A stretch of DNA of 64,000 nt, from contig JACOUN010000110.1 of the NCBI GenBank assembly GCA_016177805.1, forward strand, positions 1 to 64,000, read 5' to 3'. Source of the DNA: Rhodocyclales bacterium. Its GTDB lineage: Bacteria > Pseudomonadota > Gammaproteobacteria > Burkholderiales > Rhodocyclaceae. A model generated the notes under the pieces. The model searched no databases. It saw nothing but the letters and a program-made list of their open reading frames with translations, and had not been told where the DNA came from. How positions within the stretch are numbered: position 1 is the stretch's first letter; each line of letters begins with the position of its first letter. Position numbers and translations under genes: made by a program. Shown piece after piece: positions 13,756 to 20,932 of this stretch.

Positions 13756-14610
13756 ATGATCAACATCCCCACCGAACTGCTGCGCACCTTCGTCCAGGCC
13801 GTCGAATCCGGCAGCTTCACGCGCGCCGGCGAAGCGGTCGGACGCACCCAGTCGGCAGTCAGCCTGCAGATCAAGCGTCTGGAAGAGATGCTGGCCGCGC
13901 CGCTGTTCGTGCGCGGCCAGCACCAGATGCGCGTCACCGATCAGGGCGCGATCCTGCTGGAGTACGCCCGGCGCATCCTCGCCCTCAACGACGAGGCCGC
14001 CGCCAACCTGTTCCGCCCGCGCGTCGCCGGCAGCGTGCGGCTGGGCGCGCCACACGAATACACCGCCTCGCTGCTGCCGGTGATCCTCGGCAAGTTCGCC
14101 CAGTCCCACCCCAACGTGATGCTCGAAGTCACCTGCGACCTGAGCAAGAATTTGCTGCGGCGCATGGAAAAAAGCGAGTTCGATCTGGTAGTGGCGCTGC
14201 ACGACGACCCCACCGACACGCGCGGCACCAAAGTGCGCACCGAAACCCTGGCATGGATCACCAGCCCCGACCACGCCCGCCACGAACAGCGCCCGCTGTC
14301 CCTGGTCGTCGCCCCCGACCCATGCATCTACCGCAGCCGCGTGCTGCAAACCCTGAACCGCCTAGAACTGCCCTGGCGCATCGCCTACACCAGCTCCAGC
14401 TACAGCGGCATCAGCGCGGCGGTGCGCGCCGGCCTGGGCGTCACGCTACTGGCCGGCAGCACCGCGCCGGAAGGAGTACGAATACTCACCGAACGCGACG
14501 GCTTCCCCGCAATGGGACATCTGGACGTGCGCCTGCACCGCGCCTCGGAACACGGCAGCGCGGCGGTCGCGCGGCTGGCGGATTATGTGGCGGATAGTTT
14601 GTCGGGGTAG
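13756..14610 (+). CDS. LysR-family transcriptional regulator
   Basis: This 284-residue protein has an N-terminal winged helix-turn-helix (residues about 4-63, FVQAVESGSFTRAGEAVGRTQSAVSLQIKRLE) and a LysR effector domain from about residue 90 (GSVRLGAPHEYTASLLPVILGKF). Its divergent placement 133 bases from gcvH suggests that it controls the glycine cleavage genes, filling the role GcvA has elsewhere. The effector domain does not look like GcvA to me, so I leave the symbol empty. No co-inducer can be predicted. Confidence 0.85.
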   Translation: MINIPTELLRTFVQAVESGSFTRAGEAVGRTQSAVSLQIKRLEEMLAAPLFVRGQHQMRVTDQGAILLEYARRILALNDEAAANLFRPRVAGSVRLGAPHEYTASLLPVILGKFAQSHPNVMLEVTCDLSKNLLRRMEKSEFDLVVALHDDPTDTRGTKVRTETLAWITSPDHARHEQRPLSLVVAPDPCIYRSRVLQTLNRLELPWRIAYTSSSYSGISAAVRAGLGVTLLAGSTAPEGVRILTERDGFPAMGHLDVRLHRASEHGSAAVARLADYVADSLSG

Positions 14611-14672
14611 TGAGGCAAGCCCTGCGTCGGTGGCGGCGCCGGGCTGGCCGACCTCAAGATCGAAGCCAGGCC

Positions 14673-14804
14673 CTATCCGGGACCAACCGGGCTGCACGAA
14701 GGCGAGGCGTTAGCCGGTAGTGGTGTTTGGGCAAGGTAAATCAGCACCGGCGAGGAAAGCGTCAGCCAGCCCAGGGCCTCCTGTTCGAGCTGGTCTTCGG
14801 TCAA
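14673..14804 (-). pseudogene. Remnant of hsdR (type I restriction subunit), N-terminal tip
   Basis: A TTG codon at 14804 overlaps the stop of the upstream AlbA_2 gene, and the frame reads LTEDQLEQEALGWL. This is the typical start of type I restriction subunit R proteins. After about 14 residues the similarity I can recognise ends, and a TAG follows at codon 44. Only the extreme N-terminus of what should be a protein of about 1000 residues survives, so the gene was deleted. The remaining bases up to the LysR gene hold nothing I can identify. Confidence 0.6.
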
Positions 14805-16312
14805 TTCAGCACCTCCCAGTGCCCACCCTTGGCTGAGCCGATACGCGACAAACGCCCTTGTTGCTTGAGCTTTTCGATCTGCTTCAGAACAGCGCGCTTA
14901 CTAATACCCAAGGCATCGCCCAACTGCTGCGCAGAGTATTTCGGATCGTCACGGAGCATCTTGAGGATGCGGTCTTCAGTCTTCGACGAACCTATCGGTG
15001 AACCTATCGGTGAACCTATCGGTGAACCCGTGCCTGCCACTTCGGTAGAAACCACCAAATCGGATGCGCCCCAGGTCATCTCCAGTACCGTGTGATCAAA
15101 GGGCTCGAAGCTGTCGAACAGGCGCAGCCCATGCCCCTCCTGCTCCCAGCCGCTGCGAATCTTCGGCACCCCCGACCCGGCCCGCTCGCCCAGATTGATC
15201 AGCAGGAACATCTGATGCAGGGTCCGGTTGCGGCAATCGCTGGCACCGCCGTGCAATGCCTGCGCGACAGGCAGGCGCATCACGCCGGGGTTGCGGAAGC
15301 TGAAGCCGTTGGGCGATTTCACCACCAGCACCGAGGTCCGATCCGAGTAGTCGGCATGAATCAGGCAATTCACCAGCGCTTCGCGCAGCGCCTGGTGCGT
15401 CGGCGTGTCGTCGATGCGCACCCCATCCTTGAGCGCGAACGGCACCTTCAGATCAGCCGTCAGCTTGCGGATTACCCGCCGGAAGAAATCGTACAGATTG
15501 CCGGACCACGAACCATCGGGCACCACCCGATCCAGCCAGCGGATCGGGGAATCCGGTTCGCCGGTCTGTTCCTGATAGTCGACAAAATAGAGCGGAAAAA
15601 CCTCGGGAATCGCCGGCCAGCGGCCGAACATCAACAAGCCTGCCGCCGTCAGGCCGGTCAGCCCGGAAGCTCTATCCTCCCGCCAGCCGCCCACCATGCG
15701 CAGAAACGCCGGATCATCCAGCGCAATCCACGGATGCCCCGGCCGATGCACCGCAAAGGCATTCCGATACGCATGCAGGCTGTCGAGGTCCAGATCATCC
15801 AGCCCGAACTTGTCCAGAATGCGCGTATCCCGGCTATCCTCCAGTTGCTCGGCCAGCATGCGCTTGACCGTTGCCTCGTCGCACTGCCGGTCGCCATCGT
15901 TCAGCCGCCGCCAGGTATGACCCAAAGGCTGGCCGTGCAGGAACACCGGCCGCTGCTGGCGGGTAGCAGCGGGAATGCGCACCGCCAGGATTAACTTGTC
16001 CTCGATGCGGATTTCTTCGACATCGGCATCGCTCAGCAGATTGACGCTGACCTTGGTACGGTTGTTCAAGGTGTTGAACAAGTCGGCCCGCAGCTTGGCG
16101 GGGTTCTCCAGTCCGGCGATGCTGAAGCGGCCGTTCTTCTCCCGCACGCCGAGCAGCACCACCCCACCGTGGGCATTGGCCATGGCCGAATAGGTCGGCC
16201 AGAAATCCCTGGGGATTTCACCTTTGCCGTCCTGTCCTTGGGCGAGCTTGCATTCCAGTTCGACCGTCTCGGCCAGCGAATGCAGGTCATCCAGTGTCTG
16301 CAGGTCGAACAT
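14801..16312 (-). CDS. AlbA_2 (Schlafen-like) / ATP-binding transcriptional regulator
   Basis: This 503-residue protein starts with an AlbA_2 domain (residues about 12-130: LAETVELECKLAQG, then ANAHGGVVLLGVREKNGRF). It continues with an ATPase_4-type region (EALVNCLIHADYSDRTSVLVVKS, FRNPG) and ends in a winged helix (DDPKYSAQQLGDALGISKRAVLKQIEKLKQQGRLSRIG). Such proteins are often carried inside type I restriction-modification operons; their exact role is unsettled. An SPIG tetrapeptide repeat links the last two parts. The ATG at 16312 has AGGAG seven bases upstream; a TTG one codon earlier is less likely. It is intact, although its restriction neighbours are broken. Confidence 0.8.
   Translation of the reverse strand: MFDLQTLDDLHSLAETVELECKLAQGQDGKGEIPRDFWPTYSAMANAHGGVVLLGVREKNGRFSIAGLENPAKLRADLFNTLNNRTKVSVNLLSDADVEEIRIEDKLILAVRIPAATRQQRPVFLHGQPLGHTWRRLNDGDRQCDEATVKRMLAEQLEDSRDTRILDKFGLDDLDLDSLHAYRNAFAVHRPGHPWIALDDPAFLRMVGGWREDRASGLTGLTAAGLLMFGRWPAIPEVFPLYFVDYQEQTGEPDSPIRWLDRVVPDGSWSGNLYDFFRRVIRKLTADLKVPFALKDGVRIDDTPTHQALREALVNCLIHADYSDRTSVLVVKSPNGFSFRNPGVMRLPVAQALHGGASDCRNRTLHQMFLLINLGERAGSGVPKIRSGWEQEGHGLRLFDSFEPFDHTVLEMTWGASDLVVSTEVAGTGSPIGSPIGSPIGSSKTEDRILKMLRDDPKYSAQQLGDALGISKRAVLKQIEKLKQQGRLSRIGSAKGGHWEVLN
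14988..15023. repeat. Three in-frame 12-bp tandem repeats
   Basis: The unit GAACCTATCGGT occurs three times head to tail (14988-14999, 15000-15011, 15012-15023) with a partial fourth copy starting at 15024. It lies inside the AlbA_2 protein gene and encodes repeated SPIG tetrapeptides in the linker before the winged helix. Because the unit is a multiple of three, copy-number changes would alter linker length without breaking the frame. Confidence 0.9.
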
Positions 16313-16342
16313 CAAGCCGTCTCCTCATTAAAACCAGGAAGG

Positions 16343-16451
16343 TTAATCGTCATCGTCATCTTCTGGTAAGCACAACTGGCGGGGGGAGCAAGGTGTCGCG
16401 AAGGGTGGAGAGGGTTTGGGCGTGTTTGGCGTTGCTGAAAATGCGCTTGCG
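16343..16451 (-). pseudogene. Remnant of hsdS (type I specificity subunit), C-terminal tip
   Basis: Immediately after the stop of the Arc-like gene the same frame reads RIFSNAKHAQTLSTLRDTLLP, and a shifted frame reads RQLCLPEDDDDD before a stop at 16343. Together these resemble the C-terminus of HsdS proteins (…TLRDTLLPxLISGxLRLPE). The shift falls in a C-rich stretch where about five residues are also missing. No start codon or recognition domain remains. It sits exactly where hsdS would be, directly before the AlbA_2 gene. Confidence 0.6.
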
Positions 16452-16721
16452 TCATTTGAACAGCACCAGGAACGATAGTTGTTTGTCCGTCGGCCAGCGG
16501 CGGAACAGGTCGAGCATGTCGCGTTCGACTTCGCTGGTGATGCGGTATTCGGCCTGAGCGTCTTCGACGTGGCGGGCGTTGATCGGCTCGAAACTGTCGC
16601 CCAGGCGAGCGAGCAGTTCGGCATTGAGGCTGCGCTTGTTCCGCTTTGCGGAGGACTCCAGCCGTGTCTTGAGTTCTGGCGGCATGCGCACGCCAAACGG
16701 CGCAATTTCTCTCATTCCCAT
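16452..16721 (-). CDS. Arc-like ribbon-helix-helix DNA-binding protein
   Basis: This 89-residue protein begins with an Arc/MetJ-type domain (FGVRMPPELKTRLESSAKRNKRSLNAELLARL), in which the FGVRMP strand would contact DNA. A second part with RHVEDAQAEYR and SEVERDMLDLFRRWP is of unknown role. The ATG at 16721 was chosen; another ATG follows two codons later, and a GTG 14 codons upstream gives no homology. It precedes the hsdS remnant and AlbA_2 gene and may have regulated the lost restriction operon, or be an orphan antitoxin-like repressor. Confidence 0.7.
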   Translation of the reverse strand: MGMREIAPFGVRMPPELKTRLESSAKRNKRSLNAELLARLGDSFEPINARHVEDAQAEYRITSEVERDMLDLFRRWPTDKQLSFLVLFK

Positions 16722-17110
16722 AGCTGCGCAGTGTAGACGTTGGGTGTCGACGTGTGTAACCACTTTGAGTAGCGTTTCACCGCGTAATCATTCATCATGA
16801 AACCAATAGGTTTAGAGCCATTGATCGTGTGGCTTGATCTTGCGAATTCTAAACGGGCCAGTGACCGTTCGGCCCAGCACCCGCCGTTTGCCCTCGCGAC
16901 CCGCCGAGCGCAGCATGGCGGACGCGGATCAAGAAGCGGCATTGTCTGAGCCCCGCAGGGGCGAGTTCATGCCGCTTCCCGCGGCCGGCGTGCGTAGTGA
17001 GGGCAGCCCGAAGGGCCGGGGCGTTGGGCGGCGTTTCTTTGGTGACTTTCTTGTCGCGACAAGAAAGTCACTCGCCCGCCGGGGCGAGACCCGGCCGACG
17101 GACAGGTGAT
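16722..17110. repeat. Dispersed intergenic element with 30-bp palindrome
   Basis: No gene is recognised here. Positions 16877-16915 match 46900-46938 at 34 of 39 bases. Further right, 17042-17071 is a perfect 30-bp palindrome centred on TTGTCGCGACAA. This combination (GC-rich run, then the palindrome, then CGCCCGCCGGGGCGAG) resembles an intergenic repeat I recall from many beta- and gammaproteobacterial genomes. Short open frames inside it are not convincing as genes. Confidence 0.6.
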
Positions 17111-17175
17111 CAGCCCCGGACGGGGTATCTCCCGGATGGGATGCACATGCGACCATGAAACAACCGAACCATGCA

Positions 17176-17236
17176 CTCCGTAGCGGCTTCAGCCGCGACC
17201 AGAGCGGCATTCGGGGCTGAAGCCCCTCCCACGGAG
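17176..17236. repeat. Composite palindrome (REP-like), copy 3
   Basis: This copy has unlike arms: the left core is GCGGCT-TC-AGCCGC, while the right is GGGGCT-GA-AGCCCC, enclosed by CTCCGT and ACGGAG. Each arm still folds on itself although the two arms no longer pair perfectly. It lies downstream of the AGCS symporter gene. Confidence 0.75.
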
Positions 17237-17323
17237 CGACTGTGCCAGTGGGCGCGATGCCCGCAAGGCATTGCGCTTAAGAGCAAGAGCTGGCCGAGCT
17301 GTCTGTGATATTTGCAAGGCAAT

Positions 17324-17359
17324 CGGGCCCGAAGACCGTATGCGCGGTCTTCGGGCCCG
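17324..17359 (-). terminator. Strong hairpin after the AGCS symporter gene
   Basis: A 15-bp perfect stem (17324-17338 with 17345-17359) closes a 6-base loop, TATGCG. It lies 37 bases beyond the stop of the minus-strand symporter gene. There is no clear run of U after the stem on either strand, so it may be a non-canonical terminator or an mRNA-stabilising 3' structure. Confidence 0.6.
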
Positions 17360-17395
17360 TCCATTGCACATGCTGCGATCAGACGCGGCGTGCTC

Positions 17396-18778
17396 TCAGC
17401 GTGCCGCCGCGTTCGCCACGGCGCCCGACGGGATCTTGCGCCCGGCGAAGTAGTCCTGCGTCAGCTTGGCGATGACCGGCGACAGCAGCAGCAACGACAC
17501 GAGGTTGGGGAAGGCCATGAAGGCGTTGAGGGTGTCGGCGACCAGCCACACGAAGTCGAGTTGCGCGACCGCGCCGAGCAGCACGAACAGGGTCCACAGC
17601 ACGCGGTAGGGTATTTCCACCGCCGCGCCGAACATGTACTCCCAGCACTTCTCGCCGTAGTAGGCCCAGCCGAGGATGGTGGTATAGGCGAACACCGCCA
17701 GCGCGATCGCGAGGAAAGCCGCGCCTATGCCGGGGAAGGCGGTGTCGAAGGCGCTGGAGCTGAGCGCCGCACCCTTCAGGCCGCTGCTCCACGCGCCGGT
17801 CACGATCAGCACCAGGCCGGTCATGGTGCACACGATCAGGGTGTCGATGAAGGTGCCCATCATGCCGACCAGGCCGGACTCGACCGCGTTCCTGGACTGC
17901 CCGGCGGCCTGCGCGATGCCGGCGGTACCGAGGCCGGCTTCGTTGGAGAAGATGCCGCGCGCAACGCCGTAGCGCATTGCCAGCATGATGGCCGCGCCGG
18001 CAAAGCCGCCGGTGGCCGCCGCCGGGCTGAAGGCGTGGGTGAAGATCAGTGAGAAGGCCGCCGGGATCTGCTCCGAGTACAGCGCGAGCACCGCCAGCGA
18101 GGCGGCGATGTAGGCCACGCACATGAACGGCACGAGCTTTTCCGCCACCGCGCCGATGCGCTTGACCCCGCCCAGCAGCACGAAGCCGGTCAGCACCGCC
18201 AGCACGCCGCCCGTCACCCACGGGTCGATGCCGAAGCTCGCCTGCATCGCTCCGGCGATGCTGTTGGACTGGACCATGTTGCCGATGCCGAAACCGGCCA
18301 GTCCGCCGAACAGCGCGAACGCCGCGCCCAGCCAGCGCCAGTGGCGCCCAAGGCCGTTCTTGATCGCGTACATCGGGCCGCCGACCTGTTCGCCGTTTTC
18401 GTCGGTTTCGCGGTAGTGCACCGCCAGCACCACTTCGGCGTACTTGGTGGCCATGCCGACCAGCGCGGTCATCCACATCCAGAACAGCGCGCCCGGCCCG
18501 CCGATGGCGATCGCGGTGGCGACCCCGGCGATGTTGCCGGTGCCGACGGTGGCGGCCAGCGCGGTCATCAGCGCCGCGTAGGGGCTGATCTCGCCCGGTG
18601 CGTCGGCGGCCGGCCGGCGGCCGCTCCACACCATCGCGAAGCCGGCGCCGATCTTGAAGATGGGCATGAGCTTGAGGCGCAGTTGCAGGAACAGGCCGGT
18701 GCCGAGGATCAGCACCAGCATCGGCGGCCCCCAGACGAAGTCGTTGATGGCGGTAACGAACTGGGTAAGCATTTCCAT
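17396..18778 (-). CDS. Sodium:alanine symporter (AGCS family)
   Basis: This 460-residue inner-membrane protein has about ten hydrophobic segments and the AGCS signatures: FVWGPPMLVLILGTGLFLQLRLK at the start, GTGNIAGVATAIAIGGPGALFWMW, and SNEAGLGTAGIAQA. Members import alanine, glycine or serine with Na+. It lies 31 bases after ridA and in line with dadA, so D- or L-alanine is the likely cargo. AlsT/DagA would be suitable names, but substrate specificity is not proven by sequence. Confidence 0.92.
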   Translation of the reverse strand: MEMLTQFVTAINDFVWGPPMLVLILGTGLFLQLRLKLMPIFKIGAGFAMVWSGRRPAADAPGEISPYAALMTALAATVGTGNIAGVATAIAIGGPGALFWMWMTALVGMATKYAEVVLAVHYRETDENGEQVGGPMYAIKNGLGRHWRWLGAAFALFGGLAGFGIGNMVQSNSIAGAMQASFGIDPWVTGGVLAVLTGFVLLGGVKRIGAVAEKLVPFMCVAYIAASLAVLALYSEQIPAAFSLIFTHAFSPAAATGGFAGAAIMLAMRYGVARGIFSNEAGLGTAGIAQAAGQSRNAVESGLVGMMGTFIDTLIVCTMTGLVLIVTGAWSSGLKGAALSSSAFDTAFPGIGAAFLAIALAVFAYTTILGWAYYGEKCWEYMFGAAVEIPYRVLWTLFVLLGAVAQLDFVWLVADTLNAFMAFPNLVSLLLLSPVIAKLTQDYFAGRKIPSGAVANAAAR

Positions 18779-18809
18779 TGATGGTCTCCTGTTGTTGTGG
18801 TGATCCTGA

Positions 18810-19187
18810 TTACGCCTGGAGGCGCACGACCGCTTCGATCTCGACCCGCGCGCCGGTCGGCAGCGCCACCACCTGGACGGTGGAGCGCGCCGGGCGATGG
18901 GCGCCGAAGCGGCGTGCGAACACCGTGTTCATGTCGCCGAACTCGGCCAGGTCGGTCATGAATACGGTGACCTTGACCACGCGCGCGAGCGAGGCGCCGC
19001 AACTGGTGATGATGGCTTCGAGGTTGTTGAACACCTGCTCGGTCTGTGCCGCGATGTCGCCCTGCACTTTGTCGCCGGCGGCCGACAGCGGGATCTGCCC
19101 CGACGTATACAGCCAGCCGTCGGTGATGATGGCTTGCGAGTAAGGGCCGATGGCCTGGGGGGCGTCGGTGGTCGATACGATCTGCAT
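18810..19187 (-). CDS. ridA: RidA-family enamine/imine deaminase
   Basis: RidA (125 residues) hydrolyses reactive 2-imino or enamine acids made by amino-acid-degrading enzymes. The family frame is clear: STTDAPQAIGPYSQAI, LYTSGQIPL, VFNNLEAI, and an arginine in GARVEIEAVVRL that binds the substrate carboxylate. Its position between dadA and an alanine-type symporter fits well, since DadA produces an iminoacid intermediate. Two composite palindromes separate it from dadA. Confidence 0.93.
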   Translation of the reverse strand: MQIVSTTDAPQAIGPYSQAIITDGWLYTSGQIPLSAAGDKVQGDIAAQTEQVFNNLEAIITSCGASLARVVKVTVFMTDLAEFGDMNTVFARRFGAHRPARSTVQVVALPTGARVEIEAVVRLQA

Positions 19188-19248
19188 GAATGCTGCTCCT
19201 TTGGTGTGTTGTGGGGGGGGTCAGGAATGTCGTTATGTCGAGCAGTGT

Positions 19249-19307
19249 CGTAGGAGGGGCTTTAGCCCCGAATGATGTCGTTGTTCGCGGCTGAAGCCGC
19301 TCCTACG
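19249..19307. repeat. Composite palindrome (REP-like), copy 4
   Basis: The left arm has the core GGGGCT-TT-AGCCCC, and the right arm has GCGGCT-GA-AGCCGC. Both arms end in the conserved CGTAGGAG/CTCCTACG flanks. It lies between dadA and ridA, with copy 5 only about 20 bases away. Confidence 0.8.
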
Positions 19308-19328
19308 GGAACGCGGTACAACTGCTTC

Positions 19329-19383
19329 GCAGGAGGGGCTTCAGCCCCGAACGCCTTTGCGGTCGCGGCTGAAGCCGCTACGG
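19329..19383. repeat. Composite palindrome (REP-like), copy 5
   Basis: This copy is in the same orientation as copy 4 and again mixes a GGGGCT-TC-AGCCCC arm with a GCGGCT-GA-AGCCGC arm. The pair at 19249-19383 fills most of the gap between dadA and ridA, so the two genes are either uncoupled or joined by a structured leader. Confidence 0.8.
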
Positions 19384-19415
19384 GAAGGCTCGCGGCGGGG
19401 GTGTTCCAAGGCCGC

Positions 19416-20669
19416 TCAGCCGTAGCGCGCGACGGTAAGACCTTCCATGCTGATCTCGGGGCGGCGCCCGCTGACCAGGTCGGCCATCACGCGCCCGGTG
19501 CCGGCGGCCATGGTCCAGCCCAGCGTGCCGTGGCCGGTGCTGAGCATTAGGTTGTCGTAACGGGTCTCGCCGATCACCGGGGTGCCGTCCGGAGTCATCG
19601 GGCGCAGACCGGTCCAGAACTCGGCTTTCGACACGTCGCCGCCCTTGGGGAACAGGTCGGTGACGACGAAGTCCAGCGTGGCGCGGCGTGATGCGTTCAA
19701 GCGCAGGTCGTAGCCGGACAGTTGCGCGGTGCCGCCGACACGGATGTTGTCACCCAGCCGTGTGACGGCGACCTTGTGGCTCTCGTCCATGATGGTCGAC
19801 TCGGGCGCCATGGCCGCGTCGGTGATCGGTACGGTGATGGAGAAGCCCTTGACCGGATAGACCGGGATGTCGATGCCAATGGGCTTGAGCAGCAGCGGCG
19901 AATAGCTGCCCAGCGCGAGAACGTATTTGTCGGCGCTGAGCACCCCGGTATCGGTGTGCACGCCGGTGATGCGGCTACCATCCTGCTCCAGCCCCCGGAT
20001 GTTCACGCCGAACTTGAACTTCACCCCCAAGGCTTCAGCCATCGCGGCAAGGTTGTTGGTGAACTTGAAGCAGTCGCCGGTCTCGTCGCCGGGCAGGCGC
20101 AGCGCGCCGACGAACTTGTGCTTGACCAGCGCCAGCGCCGGTTCGTATTCGAGGTAGGCGTCGCCTTCCAGCACCTGGTAGGGCACGCCGTATTCCTTGA
20201 GGATTTCGACATCCTTGCCCACCGCGTCGAGCTGCTTCTGGGTGCGGAACAACTGCAGCGTGCCCTGGCTGCGCTCGTCGTAGGCGATGCCGGTGTCGGC
20301 GCGCAGTTGCTTGAGGCAGTCGCGGCTGTACTCGGCCAGGCGCACCATGCGGCTCTTGTTCACGCGATAGCGCGCCTCGGTGCAGTTGCGCAGCATCGCC
20401 AGCCCCCAGCGCCACATCGCCGGGTCGAGCATGGGCTTGATCACCAGCGGGCTGTGGTGCATCAGCATCCACTTGATCGCCTTGACCGGCACCCCCGGTC
20501 CGGCCCACGGCGCTGAATAGCCGGGTGACACCTCGCCGGCATTGGCATAGCTGGTTTCCAGCGCCGGCCCCGGCTGGCGGTCCACCACCGTGACCTCGTG
20601 CCCGGCGCGGGCGAGGTAGTAGGCCATGGTGGTGCCGATGACACCGCTGCCGAGGATGAGGACATTCAT
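19416..20669 (-). CDS. dadA: D-amino acid dehydrogenase
   Basis: DadA (417 residues) is a membrane-associated FAD enzyme that oxidises D-alanine and other D-amino acids to 2-oxo acids. The FAD-binding N-terminus is [20 protein letters not shown], and the C-terminus ends with [26 protein letters not shown], both typical of DadA. The ATG at 20669 was chosen because it starts this motif; an upstream start adds 16 unrelated residues. A good sigma-54 promoter and two repeated 16-bp sites lie upstream, next to a divergent sigma-54 activator gene. An alanine racemase gene is not present nearby. Confidence 0.94.
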   Translation of the reverse strand: MNVLILGSGVIGTTMAYYLARAGHEVTVVDRQPGPALETSYANAGEVSPGYSAPWAGPGVPVKAIKWMLMHHSPLVIKPMLDPAMWRWGLAMLRNCTEARYRVNKSRMVRLAEYSRDCLKQLRADTGIAYDERSQGTLQLFRTQKQLDAVGKDVEILKEYGVPYQVLEGDAYLEYEPALALVKHKFVGALRLPGDETGDCFKFTNNLAAMAEALGVKFKFGVNIRGLEQDGSRITGVHTDTGVLSADKYVLALGSYSPLLLKPIGIDIPVYPVKGFSITVPITDAAMAPESTIMDESHKVAVTRLGDNIRVGGTAQLSGYDLRLNASRRATLDFVVTDLFPKGGDVSKAEFWTGLRPMTPDGTPVIGETRYDNLMLSTGHGTLGWTMAAGTGRVMADLVSGRRPEISMEGLTVARYG

Positions 20670-20737
20670 GGTGCTGCTCCCGTGGTTCGTATGAGGTCGG
20701 TCACGCTGGAGGCGCAAGCAACGGATGAAGCAGCCTT

Positions 20738-20753
20738 AGCAACGCCCATGCCA
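20738..20753 (-). promoter_or_regulatory. Candidate sigma-54 promoter for dadA
   Basis: Read on the minus strand the sequence is TGGCATG-N4-TTGCT, matching the -24/-12 consensus TGGCACG-N4-TTGCW at all but one position. Transcription would start near 20727, about 58 bases before the dadA ATG. The neighbouring divergent gene encodes an activator with an intact GAFTGA loop, which is what such a promoter requires. Confidence 0.65.
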
Positions 20754-20806
20754 GACGCAAAACTTCTGAAAAAACAGCATGTTATGGATGAACCCCAGGC
20801 GCATCC

Positions 20807-20822
20807 GTAGCGATATCGTTAC
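20807..20822 (-). promoter_or_regulatory. Upstream activator site 1 (16-bp motif)
   Basis: On the minus strand this reads GTAACGATATCGCTAC, a near-perfect palindrome. It matches the site at 20889-20904 at 14 of 16 positions. It lies about 88 bases upstream of the predicted sigma-54 start of dadA, a normal distance for an enhancer site. Confidence 0.5.
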
Positions 20823-20877
20823 AGATCGGGGTCGACGCTTGCTGTCTGGCGATAAAATATGGTTATAGATCAATAAT

Positions 20878-20907
20878 TTGATTCTGTCGTAAGGAAATCG
20901 CTACACT
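20878..20907 (+). promoter_or_regulatory. Candidate sigma-70 promoter of the activator gene
   Basis: TTGATT (20878-20883) and TACACT (20902-20907) are separated by 18 bases and would start transcription near 20914, shortly before the ATG at 20933. The second 16-bp site overlaps the spacer and -10, so autorepression is plausible. Confidence 0.4.
20889..20904 (+). promoter_or_regulatory. Upstream activator site 2 (16-bp motif)
   Basis: This reads GTAAGGAAATCGCTAC on the plus strand, 14 of 16 positions equal to site 1 in the opposite orientation. Centre-to-centre spacing between the two sites is 82 bases. It lies inside the candidate promoter of the activator gene. Confidence 0.5.
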
Positions 20908-20932
20908 GTATCGATTCAAACACGGATCGACC

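Noticed and set aside
13756-14610. Naming the LysR protein GcvA
   Set aside because: Only its position supports this; the effector domain does not show GcvA features that I can recognise.
16834-17210. Short open frames across the dispersed element
   Set aside because: They are typical spurious calls on this intergenic repeat, reading through the 30-bp palindrome.
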